From Campylobacter coli 76339 (GTDB lineage: Bacteria > Campylobacterota > Campylobacteria > Campylobacterales > Campylobacteraceae), in contig HG326877.1 in NCBI GenBank assembly GCA_000470055.1, positions 1,520,001 through 1,584,000 on the forward strand: a stretch of 64,000 nt of DNA, read 5' to 3'. The position numbers and the translations under genes were made by a program. Positions within the stretch are counted from its first letter, which is position 1. Each line of letters starts with the position of its first letter. Shown piece after piece: positions 36,510 through 46,312 of the stretch. Below the pieces are notes generated by a model. That model did not search any database and was not told the DNA's origin. It was given only the letters and a program-made list of their open reading frames with translations.

Positions 36510-37697
36510 ATGAATTATATTGACTTATTGAAAAATAATAAAAATATTAGAATACTAACCCTAGTGCAATTTATCGTATATTTTGGTGCTTGGTTTTCCC
36601 AAACAGGCGTTTTTGCTCTTTTAGTAAATTTAAATGCTCCTACTTGGGCAACAGCCACAAGTGCTATGCTTGCTTTTTTACCAGGGGTTTTGCTTGCTCC
36701 TATTAATGGAGTTATAGTTGAAAAAAATAAGCCTAAAAATCTTTTATTGAGTATGATTAGTATAGAGCTTATTTCCATTTTCTGTCTTATCTTTGTAACA
36801 AGTCTTAGTATGCTTTGGCTTTTATTTATTTTAATTTTTATTAGGCTTTGCGTGGCTTCAATTTACTTTCAAGCTGAAATGAGCTTGCTAGCTAAAATTT
36901 TAAATCCAGAAGAACTCAAACTTGCCAACGAAATGCATAGTGTAATTTGGGCAGTTTCTTATACGGCAGGTATGGCAAGTGCAGGAATTTTTATCAACTT
37001 CTTTAGTATAAAAGCAGCCTTTTTATTTGATTGTTGTCTTATCATTATTGGAATTTTATTTTTAACCAGACTTCGCATTCCTCATTTTAAACAAAAAATT
37101 CAAAATAAATTTTTTGCTCTAATTAAAGAAGGATTTTTGTATGTTTTGCAAAACAAAACCATCTTTCATCTTATTATATTGCACGCTTTTATAGGATTTA
37201 CTGCTTATGAAACACTCGTAACTTTATTGGCTCAACACGAATATAAAGAAGTTTTATCCGCTGCTTTGGTTATAGGATTTTTAAATGCGATAAGAGCTTT
37301 GGCTTTGGCTTTTGGGCCTATTCTTTTAAGTAAAATTACAAATAATAAAAATGTATTTTTTCTATACCTAGGTCAAGGTTTAGGAATTATACTTTGGGCT
37401 TTAACTCAATTTAATTTTTACATTTCTTTTATAGGTCTTATTGCTGCAGGATTTTGCACTTCAACCCTTTGGGCTTATACTTATACTCTAATTCAAAAAA
37501 ACTGCGATAAAGCTTACTACGGAAGAGTAATTGCTTATACGGATATGGTTTATCTTAGCTTTAGCGCTCTTATTTCTCAACTCATGGGTTTGTTATTTGA
37601 ACAAGGTCTTAAACTTGCAACGATCACAACTTTGCTTGGAATGATATTTATATTTGCAGCTTTTTATTGGAAATGGTTTGATAAGAAATATTTGTGA
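36510..37697 (+). CDS. Major facilitator superfamily transporter
   Basis: 395 residues with about 12 hydrophobic helices. The helix 2-3 loop region (NGVIVEKNKPKNLLLSM) resembles the MFS motif A in a degenerate form. It is an inner-membrane secondary transporter, possibly a drug or metabolite exporter of the DHA type; the substrate is unknown. It corresponds to Cj0461c. It is divergent from mqnC across 72 bases and convergent with nusA, with a hairpin over its stop codon. Confidence 0.88.
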   Translation: MNYIDLLKNNKNIRILTLVQFIVYFGAWFSQTGVFALLVNLNAPTWATATSAMLAFLPGVLLAPINGVIVEKNKPKNLLLSMISIELISIFCLIFVTSLSMLWLLFILIFIRLCVASIYFQAEMSLLAKILNPEELKLANEMHSVIWAVSYTAGMASAGIFINFFSIKAAFLFDCCLIIIGILFLTRLRIPHFKQKIQNKFFALIKEGFLYVLQNKTIFHLIILHAFIGFTAYETLVTLLAQHEYKEVLSAALVIGFLNAIRALALAFGPILLSKITNNKNVFFLYLGQGLGIILWALTQFNFYISFIGLIAAGFCTSTLWAYTYTLIQKNCDKAYYGRVIAYTDMVYLSFSALISQLMGLLFEQGLKLATITTLLGMIFIFAAFYWKWFDKKYL

Positions 37698-37715
37698 ATT
37701 TTATAAATTCACAAA
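37691..37715. terminator. Bidirectional terminator between MFS gene and nusA
   Basis: Perfect 11-bp stem TTTGTGAATTT/AAATTCACAAA with a 3-base loop. It overlaps the stop of the MFS gene and lies 9 bases from the stop of nusA. Confidence 0.75.
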
Positions 37716-37723
37716 TTAAAAGA

Positions 37724-38812
37724 TTAAATTTTAAATAAATCCTGTAGATTTTTCAAGGCTTCTTCATTGCTTAGAGTATTGTTTGTAGAGTGAGCATTTA
37801 CTTCATTAAGCTCGATCTCATATCCACTAAGCATACCTGCAAGTCGAATATTAATACCACTTTTTCCGATAGCTTTACTCTTTTGCTCACTGTTTAAAGT
37901 TACAATTGCTTTTTCATTTTCTATCTTTACGGAACTCACTATAGCAGGCGCTAAGGCTCTTGCGATTAAAATTTCAGGCTCATTGCTAAATTCAATACAA
38001 TCTATATTTTCATTGTGTAATTCTTTGCTCACAGCATTGATTCTAACCCCTTTTACGCCCACAGTAGCTCCTACAGGATCAATATTTGCTCCATTTGCTT
38101 GAAGTATGATTTTTGCTCTTTCTCCAGGAATTCTAGCGCATTTAACTACGCTTACATATCCATCTTTAATTTCAGGCACCTCTGCTTCAAGCAAGCATTC
38201 TAAAAATTTAGGGCTCGTGCGACTTAGTTCCATTTTAATACCCTTGTCTGTATAAACGCGGCGTATCACAGCTTTAACAACATCGCCTACCTTAAATTTT
38301 TCACCCTTGATACGATTTTTTCTTGGTAAAAAAGCTCTCAGCTCATCTATTTCTATATAGGTATTTTCCTCATTATCAATTCGCACAACATTTCCAAAAA
38401 CCATTTGACCGACTTTATTTTTATATTTTTCAAAAATAGTTTGCTCAAGCAGCTTTTGTATATGATATTCTAATTCTTTGTGTAAAATATTTACAGCTGT
38501 TCTTCCTAAATTTTCTAAAGAACATTCATAAGTAAGCTCATCCCCTATTTCAACATCAGGCGCTTCTTTTTTGGCTTTACTGAATTCAATATAACTTTCT
38601 TTATTTTCATTCAATCTCTCATCATTATCTGCTACAACTGTAATTTTTTGATAAAGATTTAAATTTTTTCTATCTACAAAAAAGTCATATTCTTGCCCAT
38701 AAATTCTTTTTGCTGTATTTATCAAAGCTGTAATAACTTTTTCTTTTACGCTTTCTATATCCAAATTTTTCTCATTCGCAATGCTTTCTATAATGTCTGC
38801 GATTTTTTCCAT
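37724..38812 (-). CDS. nusA: Transcription factor NusA
   Basis: 362 residues, the compact form without the C-terminal acidic repeats of E. coli NusA. It has an N-terminal RNA-polymerase-binding domain, an S1 domain (VGQMVFGNVVRIDNEENTYIEI) and two KH domains (VDPVGATVGVKGVRI and SKAIGKSGINIRLA). It controls pausing and termination. It stands alone; it is not in a rimP-nusA-infB operon as in many bacteria. It corresponds to Cj0460. Confidence 0.96.
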   Translation of the reverse strand: MEKIADIIESIANEKNLDIESVKEKVITALINTAKRIYGQEYDFFVDRKNLNLYQKITVVADNDERLNENKESYIEFSKAKKEAPDVEIGDELTYECSLENLGRTAVNILHKELEYHIQKLLEQTIFEKYKNKVGQMVFGNVVRIDNEENTYIEIDELRAFLPRKNRIKGEKFKVGDVVKAVIRRVYTDKGIKMELSRTSPKFLECLLEAEVPEIKDGYVSVVKCARIPGERAKIILQANGANIDPVGATVGVKGVRINAVSKELHNENIDCIEFSNEPEILIARALAPAIVSSVKIENEKAIVTLNSEQKSKAIGKSGINIRLAGMLSGYEIELNEVNAHSTNNTLSNEEALKNLQDLFKI

Positions 38813-38936
38813 AGTTGTCGATACCTTTTCTTTTGGGATTTTTTTAAGAAAGTAGATTAAAAGTATATCTTTAATAAGTTTAATTAAAAGTAAAATTTGA
38901 TAAAATTATAGATTTAAAAGACGCTAAGGATACGAT

Positions 38937-39179
38937 ATGGATTTAAAATTGGCAAGAAATTTAATCAATGAAGAGCCTAAAAATATTAGTTTAGCTAAAA
39001 TCGAAGAAGCTGTAGATAAAGAAGGACAAAAGTTTTTTTATTTTGATAAAGAAAATTCACACAAAGATCTTATTGCCTTGGTTGAACACTTTGAAAAAAA
39101 AGGTTTAAGTGTTTATCATAGAACTATCAGATATGGTTTAGATAGTAATGATTTTATGTATGAGGTTCATATTCTTTGA
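38937..39179 (+). CDS. HP0268-family small protein
   Basis: 80 residues, acidic and basic mixed, with no membrane span. The C-terminal half ([19 protein letters not shown] ... DFMYEVHIL) resembles Helicobacter HP0268, for which nicking nuclease activity has been described. That resemblance is from memory. It corresponds to Cj0459c. Its TGA overlaps the TTG start of miaB, so the two are translationally coupled. This suggests an RNA- or tRNA-related job. Confidence 0.75.
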   Translation: MDLKLARNLINEEPKNISLAKIEEAVDKEGQKFFYFDKENSHKDLIALVEHFEKKGLSVYHRTIRYGLDSNDFMYEVHIL

Positions 39180-40477
39180 GCTCGAAAAAACTTTTTATTC
39201 AAACCTTAGGCTGCGCAATGAATGTCAGGGATTCTGAACATATGATAGCAGAACTGACACAAAAGGATAATTATACCTTAACAGAAGATATTAAAGAAGC
39301 AGATTTGATACTTATCAACACCTGCTCTGTGCGTGAAAAACCTGTACATAAGCTTTTTTCGGAAGTGGGCGGATTTGAAAAGATAAAAAAAGCGGGTGCA
39401 AAAATAGGAGTTTGCGGTTGCACAGCTTCACACTTGGGAGGCGAAATCTTTCGTCGCGCTCCTTATGTAGATTTTGTATTAGGAGCTAGAAATATTTCTA
39501 AAATTACCCAAGCTGTTAACACTCCTAAATTTATGAGCGTTGATATAGATTACGATGAGAGTGAATTTGCTTTTGGTGATTTTAGAAATAGTATTTATAA
39601 ATCATATATTAATATCTCTATAGGTTGTGATAAGCATTGTACTTATTGCATAGTTCCGCATACAAGAGGAGATGAAATTTCCATTCCTTTAAACATTATC
39701 TACAAAGAAGCACAAAAAGCAGTAGATAAAGGCGCTAAGGAAATTTTTCTACTAGGACAAAATGTTAATAATTACGGTAAAAGATTTAGAAATGAACATA
39801 AGAAAATGGATTTCTCAGATCTTTTAGAAGAACTTAGTACTATAGAGGGATTAGAACGCATCCGCTTTACAAGCCCTCATCCTCTACATATGGATGACAA
39901 ATTTCTGGAAGTATTTGCCAAAAATCCAAAAGTGTGCAAATCAATGCACATGCCTTTACAAAGCGGCTCAAGTCAAATTTTAAAAGCTATGAAGCGTGGC
40001 TACACAAAAGAGTGGTATTTAGATAGAGCATTAAAGCTCAGAGAACTTTGCCCGAGCGTGAGCATATCAACAGATATCATTGTCGCGTTTCCAGGAGAAA
40101 GCGATAAAGATTTTGAAGAAACTATGGAAGTTTTAGAAAAAGTACGCTTTGAACAAATGTTTTCTTTTAAATACTCCAAGCGTCCTTTAACCAAAGCCGC
40201 TACTATGCCAAATCAAATCGATGAAGAAACAGCTTCAAGTCGACTTAGTACTCTACAAGCTCGCCATAATGAAATTTTAGATGATATCGTAAAAAAACAA
40301 GAAAACAAAACCTTCAAAGTTCTTTTTGAAGAACTAAGAGCGGGTAATGCTATCGCGGGTAGAACAGATAATAATTTTTTAGTACAAGTTGAAGGTAGCG
40401 AAGAGCTTTTGGGGACTTTTAAAGAAGTAAAAATTACTAATGCAAAGCGTATGGTTTTATATGGGGAAATCATTTAA
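39176..40477 (+). CDS. miaB: tRNA-2-methylthio-N6-dimethylallyladenosine synthase
   Basis: 433 residues. It adds the methylthio group to i6A37 of tRNAs. The N-terminal auxiliary cluster cysteines are C13, C50 and C82; the radical-SAM cluster is C151-x3-C155-x2-C158 ([16 protein letters not shown]). A C-terminal TRAM domain ([13 protein letters not shown]) follows. The start is a TTG at 39176 that overlaps the upstream stop. It is followed by overlapping acyltransferase-like and PilMNO-like genes. Confidence 0.96.
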   Translation: MSSKKLFIQTLGCAMNVRDSEHMIAELTQKDNYTLTEDIKEADLILINTCSVREKPVHKLFSEVGGFEKIKKAGAKIGVCGCTASHLGGEIFRRAPYVDFVLGARNISKITQAVNTPKFMSVDIDYDESEFAFGDFRNSIYKSYINISIGCDKHCTYCIVPHTRGDEISIPLNIIYKEAQKAVDKGAKEIFLLGQNVNNYGKRFRNEHKKMDFSDLLEELSTIEGLERIRFTSPHPLHMDDKFLEVFAKNPKVCKSMHMPLQSGSSQILKAMKRGYTKEWYLDRALKLRELCPSVSISTDIIVAFPGESDKDFEETMEVLEKVRFEQMFSFKYSKRPLTKAATMPNQIDEETASSRLSTLQARHNEILDDIVKKQENKTFKVLFEELRAGNAIAGRTDNNFLVQVEGSEELLGTFKEVKITNAKRMVLYGEII

Positions 40478-41084
40478 AATAACCTTTATAGCGCGCTTAG
40501 TTTTTCTTCTACAATGGTTGATTTTTCTTACTTGCAAAAAAACTTATAAGGGTGATAAAGTCGATCAACATTCTTATGTGATACTTTTTTGGCATGGACG
40601 TCTTGCCCTTATGCCCTTTGCATTTAGATATTTTGGTAAAAAAGGAAAAAAAGCTTATGTGATGATTTCTCATCATAGAGATGGGGAGCAAATTGCTAGA
40701 ATTATCAAATTATTTGGACTGGACACTGTGCGTGGGAGCACTTCAAAGGGGGCTAGCACAGCTCTTCGAAATACTTTTAAAATTTTAGATGAAAATCACG
40801 ATGTAGTCATTACGCCTGATGGGCCACGCGGACCTTATCATAGTATTTCAGATGGGGCAGTATTGCTTGCACAGAAAAAAAATGTTAAAATAAGAATTTT
40901 AAATTATGAAGCAAAAAATTTTTGGGAATTTAAAAGTTGGGATAAAATGATTTTACCTAAGCCTTTTACTCATTTAGTTTATAGGCTCAGTGATCCCTTG
41001 GATATTTCAAATTTAGATAAAGATCAAGCCAAATCTTTTTTACTTGAACATTTTCAAAACATTGAACAAATGGATAAATTTTAA
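40461..41084 (+). CDS. DUF374/LPLAT-superfamily acyltransferase-like protein
   Basis: 207 residues from the ATG at 40461; an in-frame ATG at 40440 would add seven residues. One hydrophobic N-terminal segment is followed by the DUF374 signature blocks: [41 protein letters not shown] and [10 protein letters not shown]. It belongs to the lysophospholipid acyltransferase superfamily, perhaps lipid A or Kdo-lipid related. It corresponds to Cj0457c. It overlaps the end of miaB by 17 bases and sits 8 bases before the PilM-like gene. Confidence 0.82.
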   Translation: MGKSFKITFIARLVFLLQWLIFLTCKKTYKGDKVDQHSYVILFWHGRLALMPFAFRYFGKKGKKAYVMISHHRDGEQIARIIKLFGLDTVRGSTSKGASTALRNTFKILDENHDVVITPDGPRGPYHSISDGAVLLAQKKNVKIRILNYEAKNFWEFKSWDKMILPKPFTHLVYRLSDPLDISNLDKDQAKSFLLEHFQNIEQMDKF

Positions 41085-41092
41085 GGAATAAA

Positions 41093-42082
41093 ATGTTATT
41101 TTTACTTAAAAAAGTATTACCACAACTTTTCACAAGTATTATTTTAGAAGACAAAAAAAATATCCTTAAAACTTCTATATATAAAAACCAAAAACTTATA
41201 AGTAGTAATGAAAAAATTTTTGATAAAAGTGAAAAATTATTAGAATATGTAAAAACACTCAATAGTAAATTTTTATTTTATCATACAGCATTATTTTTAA
41301 ATGTTAAAGAACAAGGTTTGATTCCTAGTAAAAATGATAAGGATTTCGAACGATTTAATGTAGGCAAAATCAGCCTAAAGTCCATCACGCTAAACAATGC
41401 TTTAATATACACAGCAACAGAACACATAGAATATTTTAATGAATTTTTTGAAGATTATGGTGGTTTAGATTTTCTATATTCTCCTTTTGCTATACTCTAT
41501 CATAATATCCTAAAAGAAAAACCGAGCAATGATAAAATAACTCTTTATGGCTATAAGCATGAGCGTATTTTAACCCTTATAATTTGCCGAGGTAGTGAAA
41601 TTTTATATGGAGATATCATTTTCTTTGAAGAAGAATTGGGTCTAGAAATTGAAAGCAAAGAAGAAAGCTTAGATTTCCTTGATGAAAATACTTCTATGGA
41701 TACTGAAATAACACTTGATAATTTCAATGAAACACTAGGAGATAAACTCGACGCTCTTGATCAATTTGACGATAATGAATTGGGACAAGATGAAGATGAT
41801 TTAGATCTTTTAGATAGCAAAGACAAGCTCAGCCTTGAAGAAATGAATCAATTTAGCAATGATATGGAACTTTGTCGCCGTATTATCGCGAGCATAGAAA
41901 ATTTCTATAAGGATGAAAAATACTCTAGTACTTTTATCAATAATATCTTTATTTTCAGCACAAAAGAACTCAACCAAAGTGCTATTGAATTTTTAGAAGA
42001 AGAAACCTTATTAGAAATTCAAACTAAGCAAATCAATACTTTGGATTTAATTATAGAACTCATGCAAAAGGAGCTTCAGTGA
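41093..42082 (+). CDS. PilM-like cytoplasmic protein (first gene of a PilMNO-like triad)
   Basis: 329 residues, no signal peptide and no membrane span. The N-terminal ~180 residues and the C-terminal ~80 residues look like a split actin/PilM-type fold: LTLIICRGSEILYGDI in the middle, then DMELCRRIIASIENFYKDE and FINNIFIFSTKELNQSAIEFL near the end. An acidic, poorly ordered insert (about residues 185-250, many D/E) separates them. No clear nucleotide-binding motif is kept. It corresponds to Cj0456c, annotated as hypothetical as far as I recall. The next two genes encode bitopic membrane proteins with PilN- and PilO-like layout and overlap by 4 bases each. The PilM assignment is by architecture and order, not by a search. 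Confidence 0.6.
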   Translation: MLFLLKKVLPQLFTSIILEDKKNILKTSIYKNQKLISSNEKIFDKSEKLLEYVKTLNSKFLFYHTALFLNVKEQGLIPSKNDKDFERFNVGKISLKSITLNNALIYTATEHIEYFNEFFEDYGGLDFLYSPFAILYHNILKEKPSNDKITLYGYKHERILTLIICRGSEILYGDIIFFEEELGLEIESKEESLDFLDENTSMDTEITLDNFNETLGDKLDALDQFDDNELGQDEDDLDLLDSKDKLSLEEMNQFSNDMELCRRIIASIENFYKDEKYSSTFINNIFIFSTKELNQSAIEFLEEETLLEIQTKQINTLDLIIELMQKELQ

Positions 42083-42600
42083 CTTATAGCTTCATAAAAC
42101 CTAGAAAAAAACCTATCTTTACACTCTTTGATAAAATATGGCTAGGACTCTTTGGTTTTGGTATATTTTTTATACTTGTGGTGTATTTTTTATATCTTAT
42201 TAAAATTGCGTTCATTCATAATTTCATAGAAGAGCAAAAAGAACAGGTTGTGCAATTTCAAAATAAAACACAAGAGAATGAAAGATTATACGATATACTT
42301 CTTGAACAAAGCAACATTGCAAATACTTTTTACACCCAAAACCAAGCTTTTAAAAATAGCTTAAGAAACCTTTTTAATATAATAGTTAAAACCGATGCAA
42401 TCACTCTTGAAAGCGTAGAACAAGAAGAAAATTCTCTAAAACTTATAGGTGTCACCCCAACAAAAGAAATGTTTGCCTTACTTTTAGAAACACCATTAAA
42501 AAGTATTTTTGATCAGAGTTTTACAACCTATTATCGCTTAAATAATGGCTGGTATCGCTTCATTAGCATAAGTAAACAAAATTCAGGAGTTTTACAATGA
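42079..42600 (+). CDS. PilN-like bitopic inner-membrane protein
   Basis: 173 residues from a GTG at 42079 that overlaps the TGA of the upstream gene; AAGGAG lies just upstream. It has a short cytoplasmic head rich in lysine (KPRKKPIFTLFDK), one membrane helix at about residues 20-46, a coiled-coil of ~45 residues (IEEQKEQVVQFQNKTQENER) and a small periplasmic alpha/beta domain. That is the PilN/GspL-C layout. It corresponds to Cj0455c. It probably dimerises with the next protein through the ferredoxin-like domain. Confidence 0.6.
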   Translation: MTYSFIKPRKKPIFTLFDKIWLGLFGFGIFFILVVYFLYLIKIAFIHNFIEEQKEQVVQFQNKTQENERLYDILLEQSNIANTFYTQNQAFKNSLRNLFNIIVKTDAITLESVEQEENSLKLIGVTPTKEMFALLLETPLKSIFDQSFTTYYRLNNGWYRFISISKQNSGVLQ

Positions 42601-43115
42601 AAGATAAAAGTCTTGAAGAAATAAATATTTTAAAAATTATTATTTATGTTTTAAGCTTTATTACCGTATGTACAGCATTGATTTTATTTTTATTATTACC
42701 CCTATTAAAAGATTATAAGCAAGCTAATTTAAGAAAAAATTCTCAAGTGGCTATATTCAATGCAGCAAAAACAAAACTAGATATTAGCGAGAACAAAATA
42801 AATACCCTAAGAACAGAAAATAATAAAAGCTTAGAACAATTCGAACAAAAATTCAATTTAACGCATTTTCAAAATTTTTTAGAAAAATATTTTAAAAATA
42901 TTCAAGTAACAGAACTTAAATTAGATAAAAAAGAAAAATACCTCACTCATAGAATCAATATCCAAGCATCGATAAATAATCCTAGACGCTTATATGACTT
43001 CATAGATGCCTTAGCTCAATATAACAATCTTGTAAAGATTGATTATCCCATGACTTTAAAGGCTAGCGATCATGGGATAATGATAAATCTTAATGTGCAA
43101 ATTTACTCAAACTAG
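42597..43115 (+). CDS. PilO-like bitopic inner-membrane protein
   Basis: 172 residues; the ATG overlaps the upstream TGA. It has an N-terminal helix (about residues 11-35), a coiled-coil ([21 protein letters not shown]) and a C-terminal ~80-residue alpha/beta domain with [17 protein letters not shown] and [25 protein letters not shown], which fits the PilO/GspM ferredoxin-like fold. It corresponds to Cj0454c. Its last 9 bases overlap the end of thiC on the other strand. The order PilM, PilN, PilO is the canonical one for type IV pilus alignment complexes. Confidence 0.6.
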   Translation: MKDKSLEEINILKIIIYVLSFITVCTALILFLLLPLLKDYKQANLRKNSQVAIFNAAKTKLDISENKINTLRTENNKSLEQFEQKFNLTHFQNFLEKYFKNIQVTELKLDKKEKYLTHRINIQASINNPRRLYDFIDALAQYNNLVKIDYPMTLKASDHGIMINLNVQIYSN

Positions 43116-44399
43116 ACTTACATTCTCGCCTTTTAAGACCTGATTCATTGTATTCATAGCACACATTTTTCCACACATAGAGCAAGAATTTAGATCATCA
43201 GGGCGTCTTTCATTAAACATTTTTTTAGCTTTTTCACCATCAATGGCAAGTTTAAACATTTTCTCCCAGTCAATATCCTGTCTCGCCTTACTCATCTCAT
43301 CATCTCTTTTTCTTTCTTTTGGAAGCTTAGCTAAATCCCCCGCATGAGCTGCAATCTTAGTAGCTACTATACCATCTCTAACATCATTTAAATTAGGTAA
43401 TCTTAAATGTTCGGCAGGAGTTACATAACAAAGTATATCAGCACCCGCAGCAGCAGCCACAGCGCCACCGATAGCTCCACTTATATGATCATATCCAGCA
43501 CCAATATCCGTAACTAAAGGCCCTAGAACATAAAAAGGAGCGCCTTTACAAATGCGTTTTTCAATTTGCATATTAGCTTCAATCTCATTAATTGCCATAT
43601 GTCCAGGTCCTTCTATCATCACTTGAACACCTGCTTCCCATGCTCTTTGAGTGAGTAAAGATAATTCGATAAGTTCAGAAATTTGCGCCGCATCACTTGC
43701 ATCATGTGTAGATCCTGGACGCAAAGCATCACCTAAAGATAGAGTCACATCGTATTTTAAACAAATTTCAAGCAAATCATCGTAGTATTCAAAAAAAGGA
43801 TTTTCAGCTTCTTTCATAGCCATCCACGCATAAAGTACTGATCCTCCTCTAGAAACTATATTAGTAAGTCTTTTGCTTTCTTTAAAAACTCTAGCTGCAC
43901 GCGAATTTATACCCGCATGTATAGTCATAAAATCAACCCCGCTTTTTGCATGATGATAAACCACATCTAAAAAATCCCTAGCGCTGATTTGTTTTAGATC
44001 TTTTTCTAAAAATCCTACCGCATCATAAACCGGAACTGTTCCTATCATGGCTTTTGAAACTGCGATAAGCTCATCTCTAAAGCGACTTGTTTTGCCATAA
44101 TTGCTTAAATCCATAATAGCTTCGATTCCAAATTTGTGAGCAAGCTCTACTTTTTTCATCTCCTCGCTATAATCAACACAATCATTTGAAACTCCTAAAT
44201 TCACATTCACTTTAGTGCGAAGTCCAAGTCCTATACCATTTGGATCAAGACTTTTATGATTGATATTCGCTGGAATAATAATCTTGCCACAAGCTATATT
44301 TTCAAGCAAAAAATCTTTACTTACTTCTTCCTTTTGAGCAACAATCTCCATTTCTTTGGTAAAAATACCTTCTTTAGCGTAAAGCATTTGAGTTTTCAT
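43107..44399 (-). CDS. thiC: Phosphomethylpyrimidine (HMP-P) synthase
   Basis: 430 residues. It converts aminoimidazole ribotide to HMP-P for thiamine. The C-terminal cluster motif is CSMCGKMC, that is C-x2-C-x3-C here; E. coli ThiC has C-x2-C-x4-C, so this belongs to the shorter variant. Conserved blocks [18 protein letters not shown] and [15 protein letters not shown] are present. It is preceded by a TPP riboswitch, so thiamine pyrophosphate represses it. It corresponds to Cj0453. It is convergent with, and overlaps by 9 bases, the PilO-like gene. Confidence 0.97.
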   Translation of the reverse strand: MKTQMLYAKEGIFTKEMEIVAQKEEVSKDFLLENIACGKIIIPANINHKSLDPNGIGLGLRTKVNVNLGVSNDCVDYSEEMKKVELAHKFGIEAIMDLSNYGKTSRFRDELIAVSKAMIGTVPVYDAVGFLEKDLKQISARDFLDVVYHHAKSGVDFMTIHAGINSRAARVFKESKRLTNIVSRGGSVLYAWMAMKEAENPFFEYYDDLLEICLKYDVTLSLGDALRPGSTHDASDAAQISELIELSLLTQRAWEAGVQVMIEGPGHMAINEIEANMQIEKRICKGAPFYVLGPLVTDIGAGYDHISGAIGGAVAAAAGADILCYVTPAEHLRLPNLNDVRDGIVATKIAAHAGDLAKLPKERKRDDEMSKARQDIDWEKMFKLAIDGEKAKKMFNERRPDDLNSCSMCGKMCAMNTMNQVLKGENVSLV

Positions 44400-44458
44400 A
44401 TTTATCCTTTAAAAAATTTGGATAAATGAGGGTGCAAGTAAATTGTAGAAAGTATAAA

Positions 44459-44541
44459 TCTTCCCGACGCTAGCATTATCTAGTTCCGGTTCGGTCTAAG
44501 CTTTTAGCTTACTCTCAGCCTGTATCACAAGCTCCCGTCAT
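44459..44541 (-). promoter_or_regulatory. TPP riboswitch (THI element) upstream of thiC
   Basis: On the minus strand the order of conserved blocks is GGGAGC, GGCTGAGAGTAAG, AGACCGAACC, GATAATGCTAGCGTCGGGAAG. These are the pyrimidine- and pyrophosphate-sensing helices of the THI box, including CTGAGA and the GATAATGC/AGCG core. It sits 60 bases upstream of the thiC ATG, with a TATAAT just before it. Confidence 0.95.
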
Positions 44542-44551
44542 TTATGTTTTA

Positions 44552-44557
44552 ATTATA
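44552..44557 (-). promoter_or_regulatory. thiC -10 box
   Basis: TATAAT on the minus strand. The expected start about 7-8 bases downstream falls just before the riboswitch 5' strand. Confidence 0.7.
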
Positions 44558-44570
44558 CTCTTTGAATATT

Positions 44571-45332
44571 TTATTTTTGCTTTATACGAGAAGTCTTAGT
44601 AAAATTTATAAGTTCTTCGGTAGTTTTGATATGATAAGGAAGTTTACCAAGGCAATACTTGAAAATTTCAGTCGCAGCCAAAGCATCATTTAAGGCTCTA
44701 TGATGGGCATTTTTTATCCCTAAAAGTTCTTTTAAAACATCTAGTTTATATCTTGGACTTTCTATGCAGCACTGCGCAAATTCTATGGTGCAAATACGAC
44801 GATTAAGTAAAATTCCAAAACCGCATTCATTTAAGGCCTTAGAAATAAAACCATAATCAAAACGCACATTATGCGCGACAAAAATACTGTCTTTTAAAAA
44901 AAGTCTAAAATCATTTAAAACCTTAGTCAAACTAGGTGCATCTTTTACCATATCCAAATCAATCCCTGTAAGTTCTGTAATATTTTCAGGAATTTCTTTT
45001 ACTTGCACTAAGGAGCTAAAACGATCAATTTCTTGCAAATTTTTTATCTTAACTGCACCTATTTCTAAAATTTGTCCGTTTTTAATCCCACCTGTACTTT
45101 CTATATCTACAATACAAAAAATTTCTTCTTTAATCTTTTTTGTGCGCGTTTGTAGGGTAAAAATATTATTTTTATCTAAAGTTAAACCCAAGCCCAAAAG
45201 CTCAAAAGTTTCTAGATCAAGTTCGTAATCTTTCAATTCTTCAATCTTCTTAAATTCATTGATTACCCATTCATAAGGCTTACTTTGTTTGCTTAAAATA
45301 GAAATAATCTGATCAACTTGCTGTAAACTCAA
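44571..45332 (-). CDS. DnaQ-like 3'-5' exonuclease
   Basis: 253 residues with an N-terminal ~70-residue helical extension and then a DEDDh exonuclease domain: motif I VDIESTGG (D/E), motif II VAHNVRFDYGF, motif III HHRALNDALATAEIF with the catalytic H. It is probably the proofreading (epsilon) activity for DNA polymerase III or a related nuclease. It corresponds to Cj0452. Its start overlaps the end of rpe by 4 bases. The N-terminal extension is not part of E. coli DnaQ. Confidence 0.88.
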   Translation of the reverse strand: MSLQQVDQIISILSKQSKPYEWVINEFKKIEELKDYELDLETFELLGLGLTLDKNNIFTLQTRTKKIKEEIFCIVDIESTGGIKNGQILEIGAVKIKNLQEIDRFSSLVQVKEIPENITELTGIDLDMVKDAPSLTKVLNDFRLFLKDSIFVAHNVRFDYGFISKALNECGFGILLNRRICTIEFAQCCIESPRYKLDVLKELLGIKNAHHRALNDALAATEIFKYCLGKLPYHIKTTEELINFTKTSRIKQK

Positions 45333-45976
45333 AATTCAAGCTTTAAAGATGAAATTGAAGTTTTATAATCATTTGAAGAAAAAATATAACTTCCAGCGAC
45401 TAAAATATCTGCACCCGCAGCTTCTAAATCGCTTGCATTTAGTCCATTAACTCCGCCATCAACCTCTATAAAAACCTTAGCATTTTTTTCATCGATCAGT
45501 CGTCTTAGCTCTTTGATTTTATCATAGACTAAAGGTAAAAATTTTTGCCCTCCAAAGCCAGGATTAACACTCATTAAAAGCACCATATCTACAAACTCTA
45601 TCATATGTTTTATAGAATTTATAGGAGTGTGTGGATTTAAAACAATAGCAGGATGAATTCCTTGACTTCTTATATACTCGCAAAGTCTTATAGGATGAGG
45701 CTCACTTTCCATATGAAAAGAAATAAATTTAGGTTTGATAGGGATAAAAAGATCTACAAATTTACCTACATCTTTTACCATCAAATGAACATCTAAAGGA
45801 ATTAAAGTAATAGTTGAAATTTTTTCTATCACACAGGGTCCAAAGGTTAAATTTGGAACAAAATGTCCATCCATAACATCAATATGCAAAAGATCGGCTC
45901 CCGCCTCGTCAATTGCTTTAATCTCTTCTTCTAGTTTTAAAAAATTAGCCGATAACAAACTCGGAGCTACATACAT
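45329..45976 (-). CDS. rpe: Ribulose-phosphate 3-epimerase
   Basis: 215 residues from the ATG at 45976; a TTG one codon upstream is also open, but AAGG is better spaced to the ATG. TIM-barrel signatures are APSLLSANFLKL, HIDVMDGHFVPNLTFG and VEVDGGVN-like IEVDGGVNGLNA. It interconverts ribulose-5-P and xylulose-5-P in the pentose-phosphate path. It corresponds to Cj0451. It is divergent from rpmB. Confidence 0.96.
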   Translation of the reverse strand: MYVAPSLLSANFLKLEEEIKAIDEAGADLLHIDVMDGHFVPNLTFGPCVIEKISTITLIPLDVHLMVKDVGKFVDLFIPIKPKFISFHMESEPHPIRLCEYIRSQGIHPAIVLNPHTPINSIKHMIEFVDMVLLMSVNPGFGGQKFLPLVYDKIKELRRLIDEKNAKVFIEVDGGVNGLNASDLEAAGADILVAGSYIFSSNDYKTSISSLKLEF

Positions 45977-46077
45977 CAATTTAACCTTGTAAAATAAAAA
46001 ATTTTAAAGAAAAATATTTTATCTATTTATAAATTAAAAATAGTATAAATATTTGAATATTTTAAGCTTAAATTTGA

Positions 46078-46083
46078 TAAAAT
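46078..46083 (+). promoter_or_regulatory. Candidate rpmB -10 box
   Basis: TAAAAT preceded by TTGA (extended -10 style), 31 bases before the rpmB ATG. Confidence 0.45.
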
Positions 46084-46113
46084 CTTCATTTAAAATTTCC
46101 AAAGGATATAAAT

Positions 46114-46308
46114 ATGGCAAGAATATGTCAAATCACAGGCAAGGGACCAATGGTGGGTAATAATGTCAGCCACGCTAACAATAAAACAAAAAGACGCTTT
46201 TTACCTAATCTTAGAACAGTTCGCGTAACCCTAGAAGATGGCACTACAAGAAAAATGAGAATCGCTGCTTCTACTTTAAGAACTTTAAAAAAACAAAACT
46301 CTAACTAA
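46114..46308 (+). CDS. rpmB: 50S ribosomal protein L28
   Basis: 64 residues. The start [29 protein letters not shown] and LRTVRV are diagnostic. It is transcribed alone; AAAGGA lies 9 bases upstream and a small hairpin lies downstream. It corresponds to Cj0450c. It is not paired with rpmG, which is in the tuf operon here. Confidence 0.97.
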   Translation: MARICQITGKGPMVGNNVSHANNKTKRRFLPNLRTVRVTLEDGTTRKMRIAASTLRTLKKQNSN

Positions 46309-46312
46309 ACTC

